From: UBA8437 sp003445035
GTDB lineage: Bacteria; Planctomycetota; Planctomycetia; Planctomycetales; Planctomycetaceae
Assembly: GCA_937901285.1 (NCBI GenBank)
Contig: CALCHI010000537.1
Coordinates: 1-31,609 of the forward strand
Reading direction: 5' to 3'
Length of the DNA stretch: 31,609 nt
Below are positions 16,534-25,421 of this stretch, in pieces. The translations under genes and the position numbers were made by a program. A model generated the notes under the pieces. That model was not told the origin of the DNA, did not search any database, and saw only the letters and a program-made list of their open reading frames with translations. The first letter of the stretch is position 1. Each line of letters begins with the position of its first letter.

Positions 16534-19500
16534 TCAGCGAGCGGCGGTCGGGATGACGACCTTCAGGACCCGCTTGTCGGATCCGGCGACGAAGACCTCG
16601 CTGCCGTCGCGAGCGAAAGCCAGCGATGTGGCTCGCTTGACCGGCAGCTGCTGGTGGAAGCGGACGTTGCCATTGGTCGAATCCCAGAGGAAGAGCTTCC
16701 CCGAGCGGTCCAGGGTGACGGCACGGTTGCCCGAGCCGTTGAAGGTCACCGCATAGATCGGGTTGGCGTGGCCGGGGAGGTCACGGACCGGCTTCAGCGT
16801 GTCTCGGGCCAGCAGCCGCCAGCGGCGATCTCGGCCGACCACCGAGATGCCGTTGCCGTTGGGCGTGATGTCCACGGCCAGCAGGCCCCCCTGGACACCG
16901 TCCCGGAAGACACGAACTTCGGCATCCCCCTCCAGTGGCCACACCCTCAATGTGCCATCCAGGCTGGTGCTGGCCAGTTGTTTGACCTGGGGGTTGAACG
17001 ACACGCCGGTGACCTGGTGGGTGTGTCCTTCAAGTGTCCCGGCCGGTTCGCCGGTTTCGAGGTTCCACAACCGCACGGTGCGGTCGCCACCGGCGGTGGC
17101 CAGCAGTTTGTCGTCGGGGCTGAACGCCGACGCATAAACCGGTCCGGTGTGTCCGGCCAATTCGGTCTTCGCCGGTCCGCGGGCTGAGAACCAGTGTTGC
17201 AGAGTCCGGTCCATTCCCACCGTGACCACGCTGCGTCCGTTCGAGGCGATGGCGATGGCCGTGGCGTTCTTGGTGTGGCCGTGACCATCTTGTTGAGCCA
17301 CCAGCGCCGGCTTGCCGGCGACGTTGGCCAGGTCGAACTGGCGGACGACCAGGTCACTCGAAGCGGCGACCGTGGTTCCCGCTGCGTCGAGTGCCACGCC
17401 GGTGATTGCCGCTGGCAGGGTCGACTGGGCCAGGGCCTGTCCTTCGGGCAGCGTCCAGGTTCTCAGGATCTTGTCGTCACCACCGGCGGCCATCACCCGT
17501 CCGTTGCCGCTGACGGCCACCGCCTTGACCGGTCCGTTGGAACCGGCGAATTCGTTGACCGGCTGGCCGGCCGGAACCATCCAGCGGGCCACGCGGCTGT
17601 CGTCGCCGGAGGTGATCAGGTGTTTCCCGTCGGGGGTGAAGACCGCGGCACGAACCGGACCCTTGTGGGCCTCGAAGGCGGTCAGCACCGAGGGGGTCCA
17701 CCGGAAGACGAACCGGTCGTTGGCTCCACTGACAACCCGACGGGCATCGCCGGCCAACGCGACGGTTCGCAGGGTGCTGGTGTGGCCGGGCAGTCGCTCC
17801 AGCAGCTTGCCGGTTAGCGTGTGCCACAGCGAAATGACGTTGTCGGCCCCGGCTGTGGCCACGACCGTCCCGTTGCTGTTGATAGCCAGATCGGAGATGG
17901 CTGCGGGAGTGGTGATTGCCAGGTCGCTGGCGACAGCCGCCTTTCCGGCATCGGCGGTGACGCCCCAGCCGAGGATCCGGTTGTCGTTGGTCGCGGCGAC
18001 CATCCGTTTGCCGTCGGCGGAAACGGCCAGAGCCACCAGTGGCTTGTTGCTGCCGGTGTAGGTTCGAGTGGCGGTGCCGGTGGTGGTATCCCACTGCCGC
18101 AGCGAGTTGTCGGCGCCGGAGGAGATCAACCAACGTCCCTCGGAGGACCAGGCGACACCGCTGACGGCCCCCTTGTGGCCGGTCAGCAGGTGATCGAGCG
18201 ACGATCGGACCACCCAGGCCTTGTTGTCGGCTCCGGCCAGGTACAGGGTGCGACCCTTTGAGGTCGCGACCAGGTCGGTGGCCACCGCGGTCGTGAGCGA
18301 TGTCTCGAGCAATGTGCCGGTGGCCGAATCGAACCAGTGCAGGGCCTTGCCCGAATCGGTCACGGCCAGCCGATTGTTGCCCGACATCCCCATCGCGGTG
18401 ACACCGGCCGGCATCTGTACCGAAAACAGCTGCTTGCCATCGGCCACCTGGAAGCCGCGGACTTCCTTGCTCGAAGAGAGCGGATCCCCGCCGGCCACAA
18501 CCCGCTTGCCGTCGGGGCTGACCGAGACGTGCCGGATCGGGGCGGCCAGGGTCGACAGCGTCTTGATCGGCGTGCCGTCAGACGACCATTGCTTGAGCGT
18601 GCGGTCGGCTCCACCGGTGAAATACCCGCTGCCGTCGGGGAGCAGGGCCAGGTCACCCACGGCGGTGACATCGGCAATGTGAACCGAGCCGGCACTGACG
18701 ACCACCGCCTGCAGCGACTTGTCGTCACCGCCGGTGACCACCGTGTCGGCGGACGTCCAGGCCACCTGCCGGACCGGACCCTTGTGACCGACAAACCATT
18801 CGAGTTCGGCTCCGGCCACCAGGTCAATCACCCGGACACTTCCGTCGGCAAGCGTTGCGGCGGCGCGGCGGCCGCTGGTGTCGACGGCCAGTCCGAGGAC
18901 GGCAGCCGGAAGAGTCACAACCGGTCCCGCGGCCCCGTTGGAACGAGTCCAGTGGCGGACGGTCTTGTCGTCACCACCGGCGATGACCCGATCCTTGGTC
19001 AGGGCGACCGCCCGGACGGGGTTGGAGTGGCCCGAATAGGTGCGAACCGCCTGGCCGGTGATGGCCAACAGCTTGACCTGCTTGTCGGCTCCTCCGGTCA
19101 GGACCTGGTTGCCGTCGCCCGAGAGAGCCAGTGACGTGACACCTCCGGGGTGGGCCGCCACCATCACCAGCGGCTTGATCGGCTCGTCCTTCTTTTTCTT
19201 GTCCTTCTTGTCTGCCTTGTTCGCGGCACCCGGCTTGGGCAGGGGCAATGCCCAGACCTTGCAGTTGCCGTCAGCACCGGCCGTGACCAGTCTCTTTCCG
19301 TCGGGATGCAGGGCGACACCGGACACCGCGCCGGTGTGGACGGCCAGTTCACCGATGACGGTTCCATCGGCGGTGTTCCAGATGCGAACCTTGCCCTGGT
19401 TGTTGCCGGCAACGACCAGGGCGGCATTGCGGGCGAAGGCGGCGGAGGTGATCGTGCCGGGCAGGCCGGCCAGGGTTTTCAGCACCTTGCCTCCACCGGC

Positions 19501-21066
19501 CGCCAGCAACCGGACCCGGCCGTCGTTCGACCCGGTGGCCAGTCGCTTGCCGTCGATGGTGCGGGCGATGACGGTGAGCGGACCCGGGTGAGCCGGAAAG
19601 GTGGCCGTGGGTTCGGGTTTCATGGTCCAGGTGCGGACCTTGCCGTCGGCTCCGGCGGTGATGATCGTCTTGCCATCGGGGAACACCGCCGCGGCGTTGA
19701 CGGCTCCGATGTGAGCCCCCAGCGTCCTGGGCTTGGCGTTCCCCGCGATCAATTCGAGATGTCCGGCCGTGTCGCCCCGGACCAACAACGTCGCATCCGG
19801 GCCGCTGGCCACGACGCGAACCGCTGCTGCGGCTGCCGGCAGAGCCGGTCCGGGTTTTGCGTCGGTGGTGTTCCAGGTTCGCAATGTCTTGTCGGCACTA
19901 CCGGTGACCAGGGTCTTGCCGTCGGCCGCCAGGACGATCGAGGTCAGTGACATGGTGTGACCGGCCAGGGGCTCTGGAGGGGTGACGAGCGTCCAGGTAC
20001 GGACCGTGCCGTCGGCTCCGGAAGTGGCCAGCCCGCTGCCCCCGGCGGGAGACACGGCGATTGCCAGGATGCCCTGCTGGTGGCCACCTCGACCCGGCAG
20101 CGGACGGCCCTCGGCCGTCTCCCACGCCTGCCAGGCCCCCGTGCTGTTGCCGGTGACGACCAGGGTTCCGCGGGGATGGAGATCCATCGAGGTGGTCGTG
20201 CCCTGCTGGCCGGCCAGCGTCCTGACGGCCTTGCCGGTGGCACCCTCGAAGAGCTGCAGTTGCTGGTTTTCGCTGGCACTGACGATGGTCTTTCCGTCGG
20301 GCGTGATGGCGACCGCTGGGACGTTGGCCCCGTGCTGGACCAGTTGCTTTCGCGGTGCCGGCGGCCAGGCGAGGGTCCGGACGACTCCGTCGTTGCCCGC
20401 CAGCGCAACCAGCTTGCCCTCGGGATTGACGGCGACGGCGTTGATGGGAGTGGTCTGGATCACGCCTCGCGACTCCCTGTTGGTGTACAGCCACCCTCGC
20501 AGGGATCCGTCAACGGCAGCGGCCAGCACGGTGCGGGCGGTGGGAATGAAGGCGACGCCGCTGATCGCCGACGCGTGGCCGGGCAGATCGTGCAGGGGGG
20601 CCTTGTTCACGAGGGAGAAGACACGAACGATTTTGGCTGAGTCGCCGGAGACAGCCACTTGACCGTCGGGCGAAATTGCCACGCAGGTTGGATCGCCGGT
20701 GAGGCCGGTCAGTGTGGCCAGGGGGCTGCGACGGGGCAGTTCGAAGACCCGGACGGAGCCGTGGGTCCCGCTGGTCGCGTAGAAGTTGCCGCTGTGAGAG
20801 ACCGACAGGCCCAGCAATGGACCCGGGGCCGCCCGGAAGATTCGGACCGGTTCACCCGTCTGGCGATCCCAGATGCCGATCGTTCCATCGACACCGCCAG
20901 CCATGACGGTTTGGCCATCGGGGCTGATCGCCACCGAGTAGGGCCGTTCGGGCAGGCCTTCCAGATACTGGATCTGGGGCGGTGGGGGCTTGTCCTGCCA
21001 GGCCAGGGCCGGAGCCACCGACAGGACCAGCAGCAGGGCCCCTCCACAGATGAGCCGCGAGTCCAT
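16534..21066 (-). CDS. Secreted WD40 repeat protein, about 35 blades (1510 aa)
   Basis: ATG 21066 gives a good signal peptide (residues 1-22, ending APALAWQ). The rest is almost wholly WD40 repeats of 38-45 residues with the pattern VxxVAxSPDGKxxxTGxADxxxRxWxxxxGxxxxxLxGHxG. By reading down the protein I count 35 blades, equal to five seven-bladed propellers. Blade 14 carries a Lys/Asp-rich insertion (nt ~19177-19220). I see no kinase, cytochrome c or peptidase domain of the kinds often fused to WD40 propellers. The blades are degenerate rather than near-identical, so this is an old expansion. It probably serves as an extracytoplasmic interaction platform. Its start lies 6 bp after the HMA protein's stop, so the two are likely co-transcribed. 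Function unknown. Confidence 0.92.
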   Translation of the reverse strand: MDSRLICGGALLLVLSVAPALAWQDKPPPPQIQYLEGLPERPYSVAISPDGQTVMAGGVDGTIGIWDRQTGEPVRIFRAAPGPLLGLSVSHSGNFYATSGTHGSVRVFELPRRSPLATLTGLTGDPTCVAISPDGQVAVSGDSAKIVRVFSLVNKAPLHDLPGHASAISGVAFIPTARTVLAAAVDGSLRGWLYTNRESRGVIQTTPINAVAVNPEGKLVALAGNDGVVRTLAWPPAPRKQLVQHGANVPAVAITPDGKTIVSASENQQLQLFEGATGKAVRTLAGQQGTTTSMDLHPRGTLVVTGNSTGAWQAWETAEGRPLPGRGGHQQGILAIAVSPAGGSGLATSGADGTVRTWTLVTPPEPLAGHTMSLTSIVLAADGKTLVTGSADKTLRTWNTTDAKPGPALPAAAAAVRVVASGPDATLLVRGDTAGHLELIAGNAKPRTLGAHIGAVNAAAVFPDGKTIITAGADGKVRTWTMKPEPTATFPAHPGPLTVIARTIDGKRLATGSNDGRVRLLAAGGGKVLKTLAGLPGTITSAAFARNAALVVAGNNQGKVRIWNTADGTVIGELAVHTGAVSGVALHPDGKRLVTAGADGNCKVWALPLPKPGAANKADKKDKKKKDEPIKPLVMVAAHPGGVTSLALSGDGNQVLTGGADKQVKLLAITGQAVRTYSGHSNPVRAVALTKDRVIAGGDDKTVRHWTRSNGAAGPVVTLPAAVLGLAVDTSGRRAAATLADGSVRVIDLVAGAELEWFVGHKGPVRQVAWTSADTVVTGGDDKSLQAVVVSAGSVHIADVTAVGDLALLPDGSGYFTGGADRTLKQWSSDGTPIKTLSTLAAPIRHVSVSPDGKRVVAGGDPLSSSKEVRGFQVADGKQLFSVQMPAGVTAMGMSGNNRLAVTDSGKALHWFDSATGTLLETSLTTAVATDLVATSKGRTLYLAGADNKAWVVRSSLDHLLTGHKGAVSGVAWSSEGRWLISSGADNSLRQWDTTTGTATRTYTGSNKPLVALAVSADGKRMVAATNDNRILGWGVTADAGKAAVASDLAITTPAAISDLAINSNGTVVATAGADNVISLWHTLTGKLLERLPGHTSTLRTVALAGDARRVVSGANDRFVFRWTPSVLTAFEAHKGPVRAAVFTPDGKHLITSGDDSRVARWMVPAGQPVNEFAGSNGPVKAVAVSGNGRVMAAGGDDKILRTWTLPEGQALAQSTLPAAITGVALDAAGTTVAASSDLVVRQFDLANVAGKPALVAQQDGHGHTKNATAIAIASNGRSVVTVGMDRTLQHWFSARGPAKTELAGHTGPVYASAFSPDDKLLATAGGDRTVRLWNLETGEPAGTLEGHTHQVTGVSFNPQVKQLASTSLDGTLRVWPLEGDAEVRVFRDGVQGGLLAVDITPNGNGISVVGRDRRWRLLARDTLKPVRDLPGHANPIYAVTFNGSGNRAVTLDRSGKLFLWDSTNGNVRFHQQLPVKRATSLAFARDGSEVFVAGSDKRVLKVVIPTAAR

Positions 21067-21072
21067 GAGGGA

Positions 21073-21654
21073 TCACTTCTTTTTCTTGGGGCTCTTTGGT
21101 GACTTGGGTTTCTTTGGCACCCGGACGTGAGCATAAAAGCCGGCCTTCTGCAGGGCCCGGATCGCCTCGGCCAGGCTGATCTCCTTGCCGATCAGTTTCA
21201 CGGTCCGCACCTTGCGATCGATCTCGATCGCCTGCAGGCCCTTGACCGTTTCGACCGCCTTCTGGGCTCCCACGACACAGGCGTCGCAACACAGGTGCAC
21301 GCCGCGAAGCGTGTGAGTCTCGCCACGCACGTTCTTCTTGGCACCGGTGGCGGGGAACTGGACCGGCGTTTTCTCGTGAATTGCTGCACCGTAGAAACCC
21401 GACTTGGCCAGCGACGCGATGCCGGCGGTGACCGCCTTGGTGTTTGCGGCCACGAAACTGATGACCTTTGAGTTGCGGTCGACCGAGGCCTTGGTCAGAC
21501 CGGGGATGCCCGCCAGTGCCTTCTCCGCCCGGGTCTGGCAGGCACCACAGCACAGGTGGGTTCCCTTGATGGTCACCTGGCCGGCCAATGCGGTGGCGGC
21601 CGATGAGATCACGAACAACGCGGCGGCGAACAGCGGTGTGAACCTGTGCAGCAT
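21073..21654 (-). CDS. Periplasmic protein with two HMA-type metal-binding domains
   Basis: 193 residues with a signal peptide (residues 1-25, ending ATALAGQ). Two tandem heavy-metal-associated (MerP/CopZ-like) domains follow, at about 27-95 and 112-180. Each has the metal loop as HLCCxAC: His33, Cys35, Cys36, Cys39 in the first and His120, Cys122, Cys123, Cys126 in the second. The usual HMA loop is GMTCxxC, so the doubled Cys and preceding His are a variant. Each domain also keeps the later AI-LxKAGFY helix/strand typical of the fold. The tail is Lys/Pro/Ser-rich (KKPKSPKSPKKKK). It likely binds Cu(I) or another soft metal outside the cytoplasm; the metal is not determined. A weak TAGAAT element lies about 58 nt upstream without a good -35. 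Confidence 0.82.
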   Translation of the reverse strand: MLHRFTPLFAAALFVISSAATALAGQVTIKGTHLCCGACQTRAEKALAGIPGLTKASVDRNSKVISFVAANTKAVTAGIASLAKSGFYGAAIHEKTPVQFPATGAKKNVRGETHTLRGVHLCCDACVVGAQKAVETVKGLQAIEIDRKVRTVKLIGKEISLAEAIRALQKAGFYAHVRVPKKPKSPKSPKKKK

Positions 21655-21739
21655 GACGGCAACCCTACATCGACACGGGAGATCAACAGATCAACAACTT
21701 CCGATTTGTGGATTCTAGCAAATCACGGAGTGTGGCGTC

Positions 21740-21760
21740 GCCGATTGAAGAGGAATCGGC
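21740..21760 (-). terminator. Weak hairpin downstream of the glycosyltransferase gene
   Basis: GCCGATT and AATCGGC pair as a 7-bp stem with a 7-nt loop, 40 nt after the glycosyltransferase stop. No T-tract follows on the minus strand, so termination here is uncertain. Confidence 0.3.
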
Positions 21761-21799
21761 AGTCAACCGGACCAACGTGGGGAATCAGCCGATTGACAG

Positions 21800-22954
21800 T
21801 CAGTCGTTCAACACCCGCTGGTAGACCTCGCGGACACGGCGAGCCATGTCCTGGTAGCGGAAGGTCTCGATTGACCGCCGCAGGCCCTCGTTGCCCATTC
21901 GCTTTCGCAGTGGTTCGTCTTCAACAAGCTGCGTCACCGAGTCGACCAGCCCGTCGACCGATCCGGCCGGAACCAACAAGCCGGTTTCATCAGGAATCAC
22001 GACCTCGGGCGCTCCATCGATGGCAAAGCTGACAACCGGCTTTCCCGAGAGCATCGACTGGGGCAGAACACGTGCCAGGCCCTCCCAGAGGCTGGCGTGC
22101 ACCACCAGGTCGGTCGCGTGGATCAACTCGGGGATTCGCTCGGGTGGAACCAGTCCGGTCAACACGAACCGGTCGGTCAGTCCTTCGCTGGCGATCCGGT
22201 CTTCGAACCGGGACCGCAGCGGCCCGTCACCGACCAGCAGGAACTTCGCTCGCGGACAGGCCGCGGCAATCCGGCCGGCGGCCTCGAGCAGGAAACGGTG
22301 TCCCTTGAGATCGAACAGCCGGGCGATCTTGCCGATGACGACATCGTCGTCGGCGAATCCCAGTTCGGACCTCACTTCCTTCCTGGCTCTTGGCGGATCC
22401 AGGAACGGTTCGACATCCATTCCACTGTAGATCGTCGTGAACTTCTCGGGCGGGGCGATTCCGGCATCGACGTACTGAGTGGTCATGGCGTCGCAGACGC
22501 TGATCAGCGCTTGGCAGCGGCGAGCGGCCCAGCGTTCGGCACGGCGGAAGATCGCCCGGGCCAGCATCGACTGGCCGACGTGGAAGGCGGCACCGTGGAT
22601 CGTGTGAACGACCGGGATCCGTTGTCGCGAAGCGGCAGCCCTGCCAAGAATGCCCGCCTTGGAACTGTGGGTGTGGACGATGTCGGGGGCGAATTCGCCG
22701 ATCGCCGCAGCGATTCTTCGGTAGCTGGTCCAGTCGTTCCACGGGCGGATCGCCCGGCCCATCTCCGGGACCAGTTTCAACTCGAGTCCCCGGTCGCGGG
22801 CCCATTCAACCAGGCTGCCCTCGGCACCCATCCCAGGCCCGGTGATCACGATCACCTCGTCACCGAAATCTTCGGCCTGTCCCGCCGCGGTCAGCAGGGT
22901 GTTCTGCTGGGCTCCGCCAAGGATCAACCGTGTGATGACGTGGGCGATGCGCAT
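21800..22954 (-). CDS. Glycosyltransferase family 4 (GT-B fold)
   Basis: 384 residues from ATG 22954. The N-terminal Rossmann domain has RLILGGAQQN (residues 9-18), typical of donors binding near a GG loop, and IVHTHSSKAGILGR, HTIHG and SGMDVEPF further on. The C-terminal donor-binding domain has IARLFDLKGH (209-219), LLVGDGPLRS (239-248) and SLWEGLARVLPQSMLSGKPVV. In the family's EX7E motif the second Glu is Gln here (Glu291, Gln299). The enzyme should transfer a sugar from a nucleotide donor to a cell-surface or lipid acceptor; neither is identifiable. It is 45 bp after truA, the last gene of the argH-truA run. No ribosome site is visible. Confidence 0.88.
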   Translation of the reverse strand: MRIAHVITRLILGGAQQNTLLTAAGQAEDFGDEVIVITGPGMGAEGSLVEWARDRGLELKLVPEMGRAIRPWNDWTSYRRIAAAIGEFAPDIVHTHSSKAGILGRAAASRQRIPVVHTIHGAAFHVGQSMLARAIFRRAERWAARRCQALISVCDAMTTQYVDAGIAPPEKFTTIYSGMDVEPFLDPPRARKEVRSELGFADDDVVIGKIARLFDLKGHRFLLEAAGRIAAACPRAKFLLVGDGPLRSRFEDRIASEGLTDRFVLTGLVPPERIPELIHATDLVVHASLWEGLARVLPQSMLSGKPVVSFAIDGAPEVVIPDETGLLVPAGSVDGLVDSVTQLVEDEPLRKRMGNEGLRRSIETFRYQDMARRVREVYQRVLND

Positions 22955-22999
22955 GGGAGGTGTTGGCTGGTGGCGGCTGGTGTGAGGCGGAATCGGGTT

Positions 23000-23830
23000 T
23001 CAGGAGCTTCCCGGGTCCGGCGACGCGATCCTCTTCTCATCATACTCGACTCGCATCAGGTACAGGCCACACGCGGGAGCCGTCTCTCCCGCGTCGTCGC
23101 GGGTTCCGTCGGCCAACACGGCTGCCAACTGGTCGGCGGTCATCCGCCCGCGGCCCACCTGCACCAGTGTGCCCGTGATGGCGCGGACCATGTTGTAGAG
23201 AAATCCGTCGGCGGCGATGTCGATCCAGATGAACGGCCCGTCGTCCGTGACCGGTTCGGTGTCGACTGGCCACAGGGACCAGGTGCTGAACTGGTCGTGG
23301 CGAGTGACGTCCAGACGGTCGACGCTTCGCACACTCGAGGCCCGGTTGGGGTGTTGTGTTTCGAAGGCCCGAAAGTCGTGCGTGCCCATCAGTCGTTTGG
23401 CCGCGGCCTGCATCGCCTCGATATCCAGTTCGGCCTCGTACTGCCAGGCGTAGTTGCCCAGGAACGGATGTCGTGGACGGGCGTTGTGGATCACGTAACG
23501 GTACCACTTGCCGGTGGCCGAGTAGGTGGCATGGAATTCCTCGGCGACCTCGTCAGCCTCGACCACGACGATCTCATCGGGGAGGAAGTGCTGGAGTCCC
23601 GAGCGGATGTTGCTGCAGGGGATGTCCGACTCGGTTGCAAAATTGGCCACCTGTCCGACCGCGTGAACTCCCGAATCGGTCCGCCCGGCTGCGGTGACTC
23701 GCGTGGCGGTTCCGGTCAACTGTTCGATGGCCTGCTCGAGACTCGCCTGAACGCTCTGGCCGTTGGGTTGCACCTGCCAGCCGACGTACCGGGTTCCGTC
23801 GTAGGCCAGCCTCAGACGGATGTTGCGCAT
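23000..23830 (-). CDS. truA: tRNA pseudouridine synthase A
   Basis: 276 residues from ATG 23830, the usual length for TruA (about 245-280). It begins with the family strand RLRLAYDGTRYVGWQ and has the catalytic motif GRTDSGVHA with nucleophile Asp52. Downstream conserved segments include FHATYSATGKWYRYVI, HDFRAF and FLYNMVRAITGTLVQVGRG. The enzyme converts uridines 38-40 of the tRNA anticodon stem-loop to pseudouridine in the cytoplasm. It starts 18 bp after argH stops, so the two genes are probably co-transcribed; there is no metabolic link to argH. Confidence 0.96.
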   Translation of the reverse strand: MRNIRLRLAYDGTRYVGWQVQPNGQSVQASLEQAIEQLTGTATRVTAAGRTDSGVHAVGQVANFATESDIPCSNIRSGLQHFLPDEIVVVEADEVAEEFHATYSATGKWYRYVIHNARPRHPFLGNYAWQYEAELDIEAMQAAAKRLMGTHDFRAFETQHPNRASSVRSVDRLDVTRHDQFSTWSLWPVDTEPVTDDGPFIWIDIAADGFLYNMVRAITGTLVQVGRGRMTADQLAAVLADGTRDDAGETAPACGLYLMRVEYDEKRIASPDPGSS

Positions 23831-23848
23831 GGTGGTGTGCTTGTCGGT

Positions 23849-25231
23849 TCAGTCCATTCCCAGTGCCTGACGCCAGCGGGCCAGCGAGGCGGTGACCGCA
23901 TCGGGCCCGCCCGACCCCTGGCTCTGCAGGATCGCCACCGCATTGGCTGTTCCCAGCACGTCGAAGACCGATTCGTCGATCGACTCGTGGACGTCCCGAA
24001 ATTGCTCGAGCGTCAGGTCGGCCAATTTCTGCTTCTCCGATTCGCACCGCGCCACCAGCCGTCCGACCGTCTCGTGAGCGGTTCGCATGGGGATCTGCTG
24101 TCGGATCAGGTACTCCATCAGCGCGGTGGCATCGAGGAAGCCTTCCTCGAGACGAGCGGTGATCGAGTCGGTGTTCAGTCGGGCTGTGTCGACGATCGCC
24201 GGAGCCAGTTCCAGGCACGCGACGGCGGTGTCGATCGCGTCGAAGACGGCGATCTTGTCTTCCTGCAGATCACGGTTGTAGGCCAGGGGGAGTCCCTTCA
24301 GCAGCACCAGCAACTGGTTGGCCGCAGCGATCACCCGGGCCGACTTGCCACGCATCAGCTCGAGCACGTCAGGGTTCCGCTTCTGTGGCATGATCGAACT
24401 GCCGGTGGTGTAGGCATCGGGCAGGCTGATCATGTCGAACTCGGTCGAGCACCACATGATCCATTCCTCGGCCCAGCCGCTCAGGTGCACCGACACCAGG
24501 GCCAGCGCCGAGGTGAACTCGACCAGGAAATCGCGGTCGCCGGAAATGTCCAGACTGTTGCCGGCCGGCGCGTCGAAGCCCAGTTCGGTCGCGGTTTGCT
24601 GCCGGTCGATCGGCAGGCTCGTGCCGGCAAGTGCCGCACCGCCCAGGGGCGAGACGTTGAGCCGGTTGCGGCAGTCGGCCAGCCGGCCGCGGTCCCGGCC
24701 GAACTTCTCGCAGTAGGCCAGCCAGTACTGGGTGGCCTGGACAGGTTGCGCTCTTTGCAGGTGGGTGTAGGCCGGCAGGATCACTCCCGCGTCGGTCTTG
24801 CCGCGGGCGACGAACGCACGTTGCAGCTCCAGCAACAAGCCGTCGATCGTATCGATGCCGTCGCGGACGTAGAGCTTGAGGTCGGTCGAGACCTGGTCGT
24901 TGCGGCTGCGGGCGGTGTGCAGCTTGCGGCCCACGTCGCCCAGCCGTTCGATCAACGCCGACTCGATGTGCATGTGCACATCTTCCAGCTCGGTGCGGAA
25001 CGGGAACTTCCCGGAGGTGATCTCCCCGAGGATCGTATCGAGTTCGGTGACGATCGCGTCTCGCTCGTCTCCGGTCAGCAGGCCAACCTCGGCCAGCATT
25101 CGCGCATGGGCCTGCGAACCGCGGACGTCAACCGCGGCCAGGCGATGGTCAAAGCTGATCGATTCGGTGAACGCCTCGACGCGAGGATCGGTCTCGCCGC
25201 TGAAACGTCCGCCCCAGGGTTTGTCAGCCAC
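23849..25231 (-). CDS. argH: Argininosuccinate lyase
   Basis: 460 residues starting at GTG 25231. AGGAGA lies 9 nt before it, and the protein opens with the family's WGGRFSGETD. It has TARSRNDQ (residues 107-113), THLQRAQP with catalytic His157, and the fumarase/lyase signature GSSIMPQKRNPD (277-288) on the flexible active-site loop. Length and motif spacing are normal. It splits argininosuccinate into arginine and fumarate, the last step of arginine synthesis, as a cytoplasmic homotetramer. It heads the argH-truA-glycosyltransferase run and is divergent from queC, so its promoter must lie in the 190-bp gap. No argG or other arg gene is present in the window. Confidence 0.97.
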   Translation of the reverse strand: MADKPWGGRFSGETDPRVEAFTESISFDHRLAAVDVRGSQAHARMLAEVGLLTGDERDAIVTELDTILGEITSGKFPFRTELEDVHMHIESALIERLGDVGRKLHTARSRNDQVSTDLKLYVRDGIDTIDGLLLELQRAFVARGKTDAGVILPAYTHLQRAQPVQATQYWLAYCEKFGRDRGRLADCRNRLNVSPLGGAALAGTSLPIDRQQTATELGFDAPAGNSLDISGDRDFLVEFTSALALVSVHLSGWAEEWIMWCSTEFDMISLPDAYTTGSSIMPQKRNPDVLELMRGKSARVIAAANQLLVLLKGLPLAYNRDLQEDKIAVFDAIDTAVACLELAPAIVDTARLNTDSITARLEEGFLDATALMEYLIRQQIPMRTAHETVGRLVARCESEKQKLADLTLEQFRDVHESIDESVFDVLGTANAVAILQSQGSGGPDAVTASLARWRQALGMD

Positions 25232-25240
25232 CGGCCGGTG

Positions 25241-25246
25241 TCTCCT
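25241..25246 (-). promoter_or_regulatory. Shine-Dalgarno site for the GTG start of argH
   Basis: On the minus strand AGGAGA lies 9 nt before GTG 25231. This supports the unusual start codon. Confidence 0.7.
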
Positions 25247-25260
25247 TGCTCCAATCGGGT

Positions 25261-25286
25261 CTCGAGCACTCCGCGTATTGCTCGAG
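25261..25286. repeat. Inverted repeat in the argH-queC intergenic region
   Basis: CTCGAGCA and TGCTCGAG are perfect 8-bp arms separated by 10 nt, 30 nt upstream of argH. It could be an operator or a leader hairpin. No T-tract follows on either strand, which speaks against a terminator. Confidence 0.45.
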
Positions 25287-25406
25287 CCAACAATCCACTC
25301 TAGACGCCATTCGAGGGGAGGGTCAACCAGCGGTGTTTGACGGGCGAGGGATCTGTAAGATCGGGGTGCCGGGGGTGAGGTTGACCTGTTTTGGACAGTG
25401 GGGAAA

Positions 25407-25412
25407 AGGAGG
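25407..25412 (+). promoter_or_regulatory. Strong Shine-Dalgarno site for queC
   Basis: AGGAGG lies 9 nt before ATG 25422. It lies inside the longer frame that would begin at GTG 25398, and so decides the start. Confidence 0.85.
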
Positions 25413-25421
25413 GACGCCGAG

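Noticed and set aside
16534..21066. WD40 repeats considered as a CRISPR-like or satellite DNA array
   Set aside because: The repetition is at protein level, with degenerate DNA units of about 120 bp; there are no conserved direct repeats with spacers.
22097..25303. Open frame of 1068 codons on the plus strand across the glycosyltransferase, truA and argH genes
   Set aside because: It is antisense to three well-supported genes and runs through their intergenic gaps. Its product shows no domain, and high GC at third positions commonly leaves such frames open.
25232..25421. Possible preQ1 riboswitch ahead of queC
   Set aside because: I could not find a short GC stem-loop with an A-rich tail overlapping the ribosome site, which that class needs.
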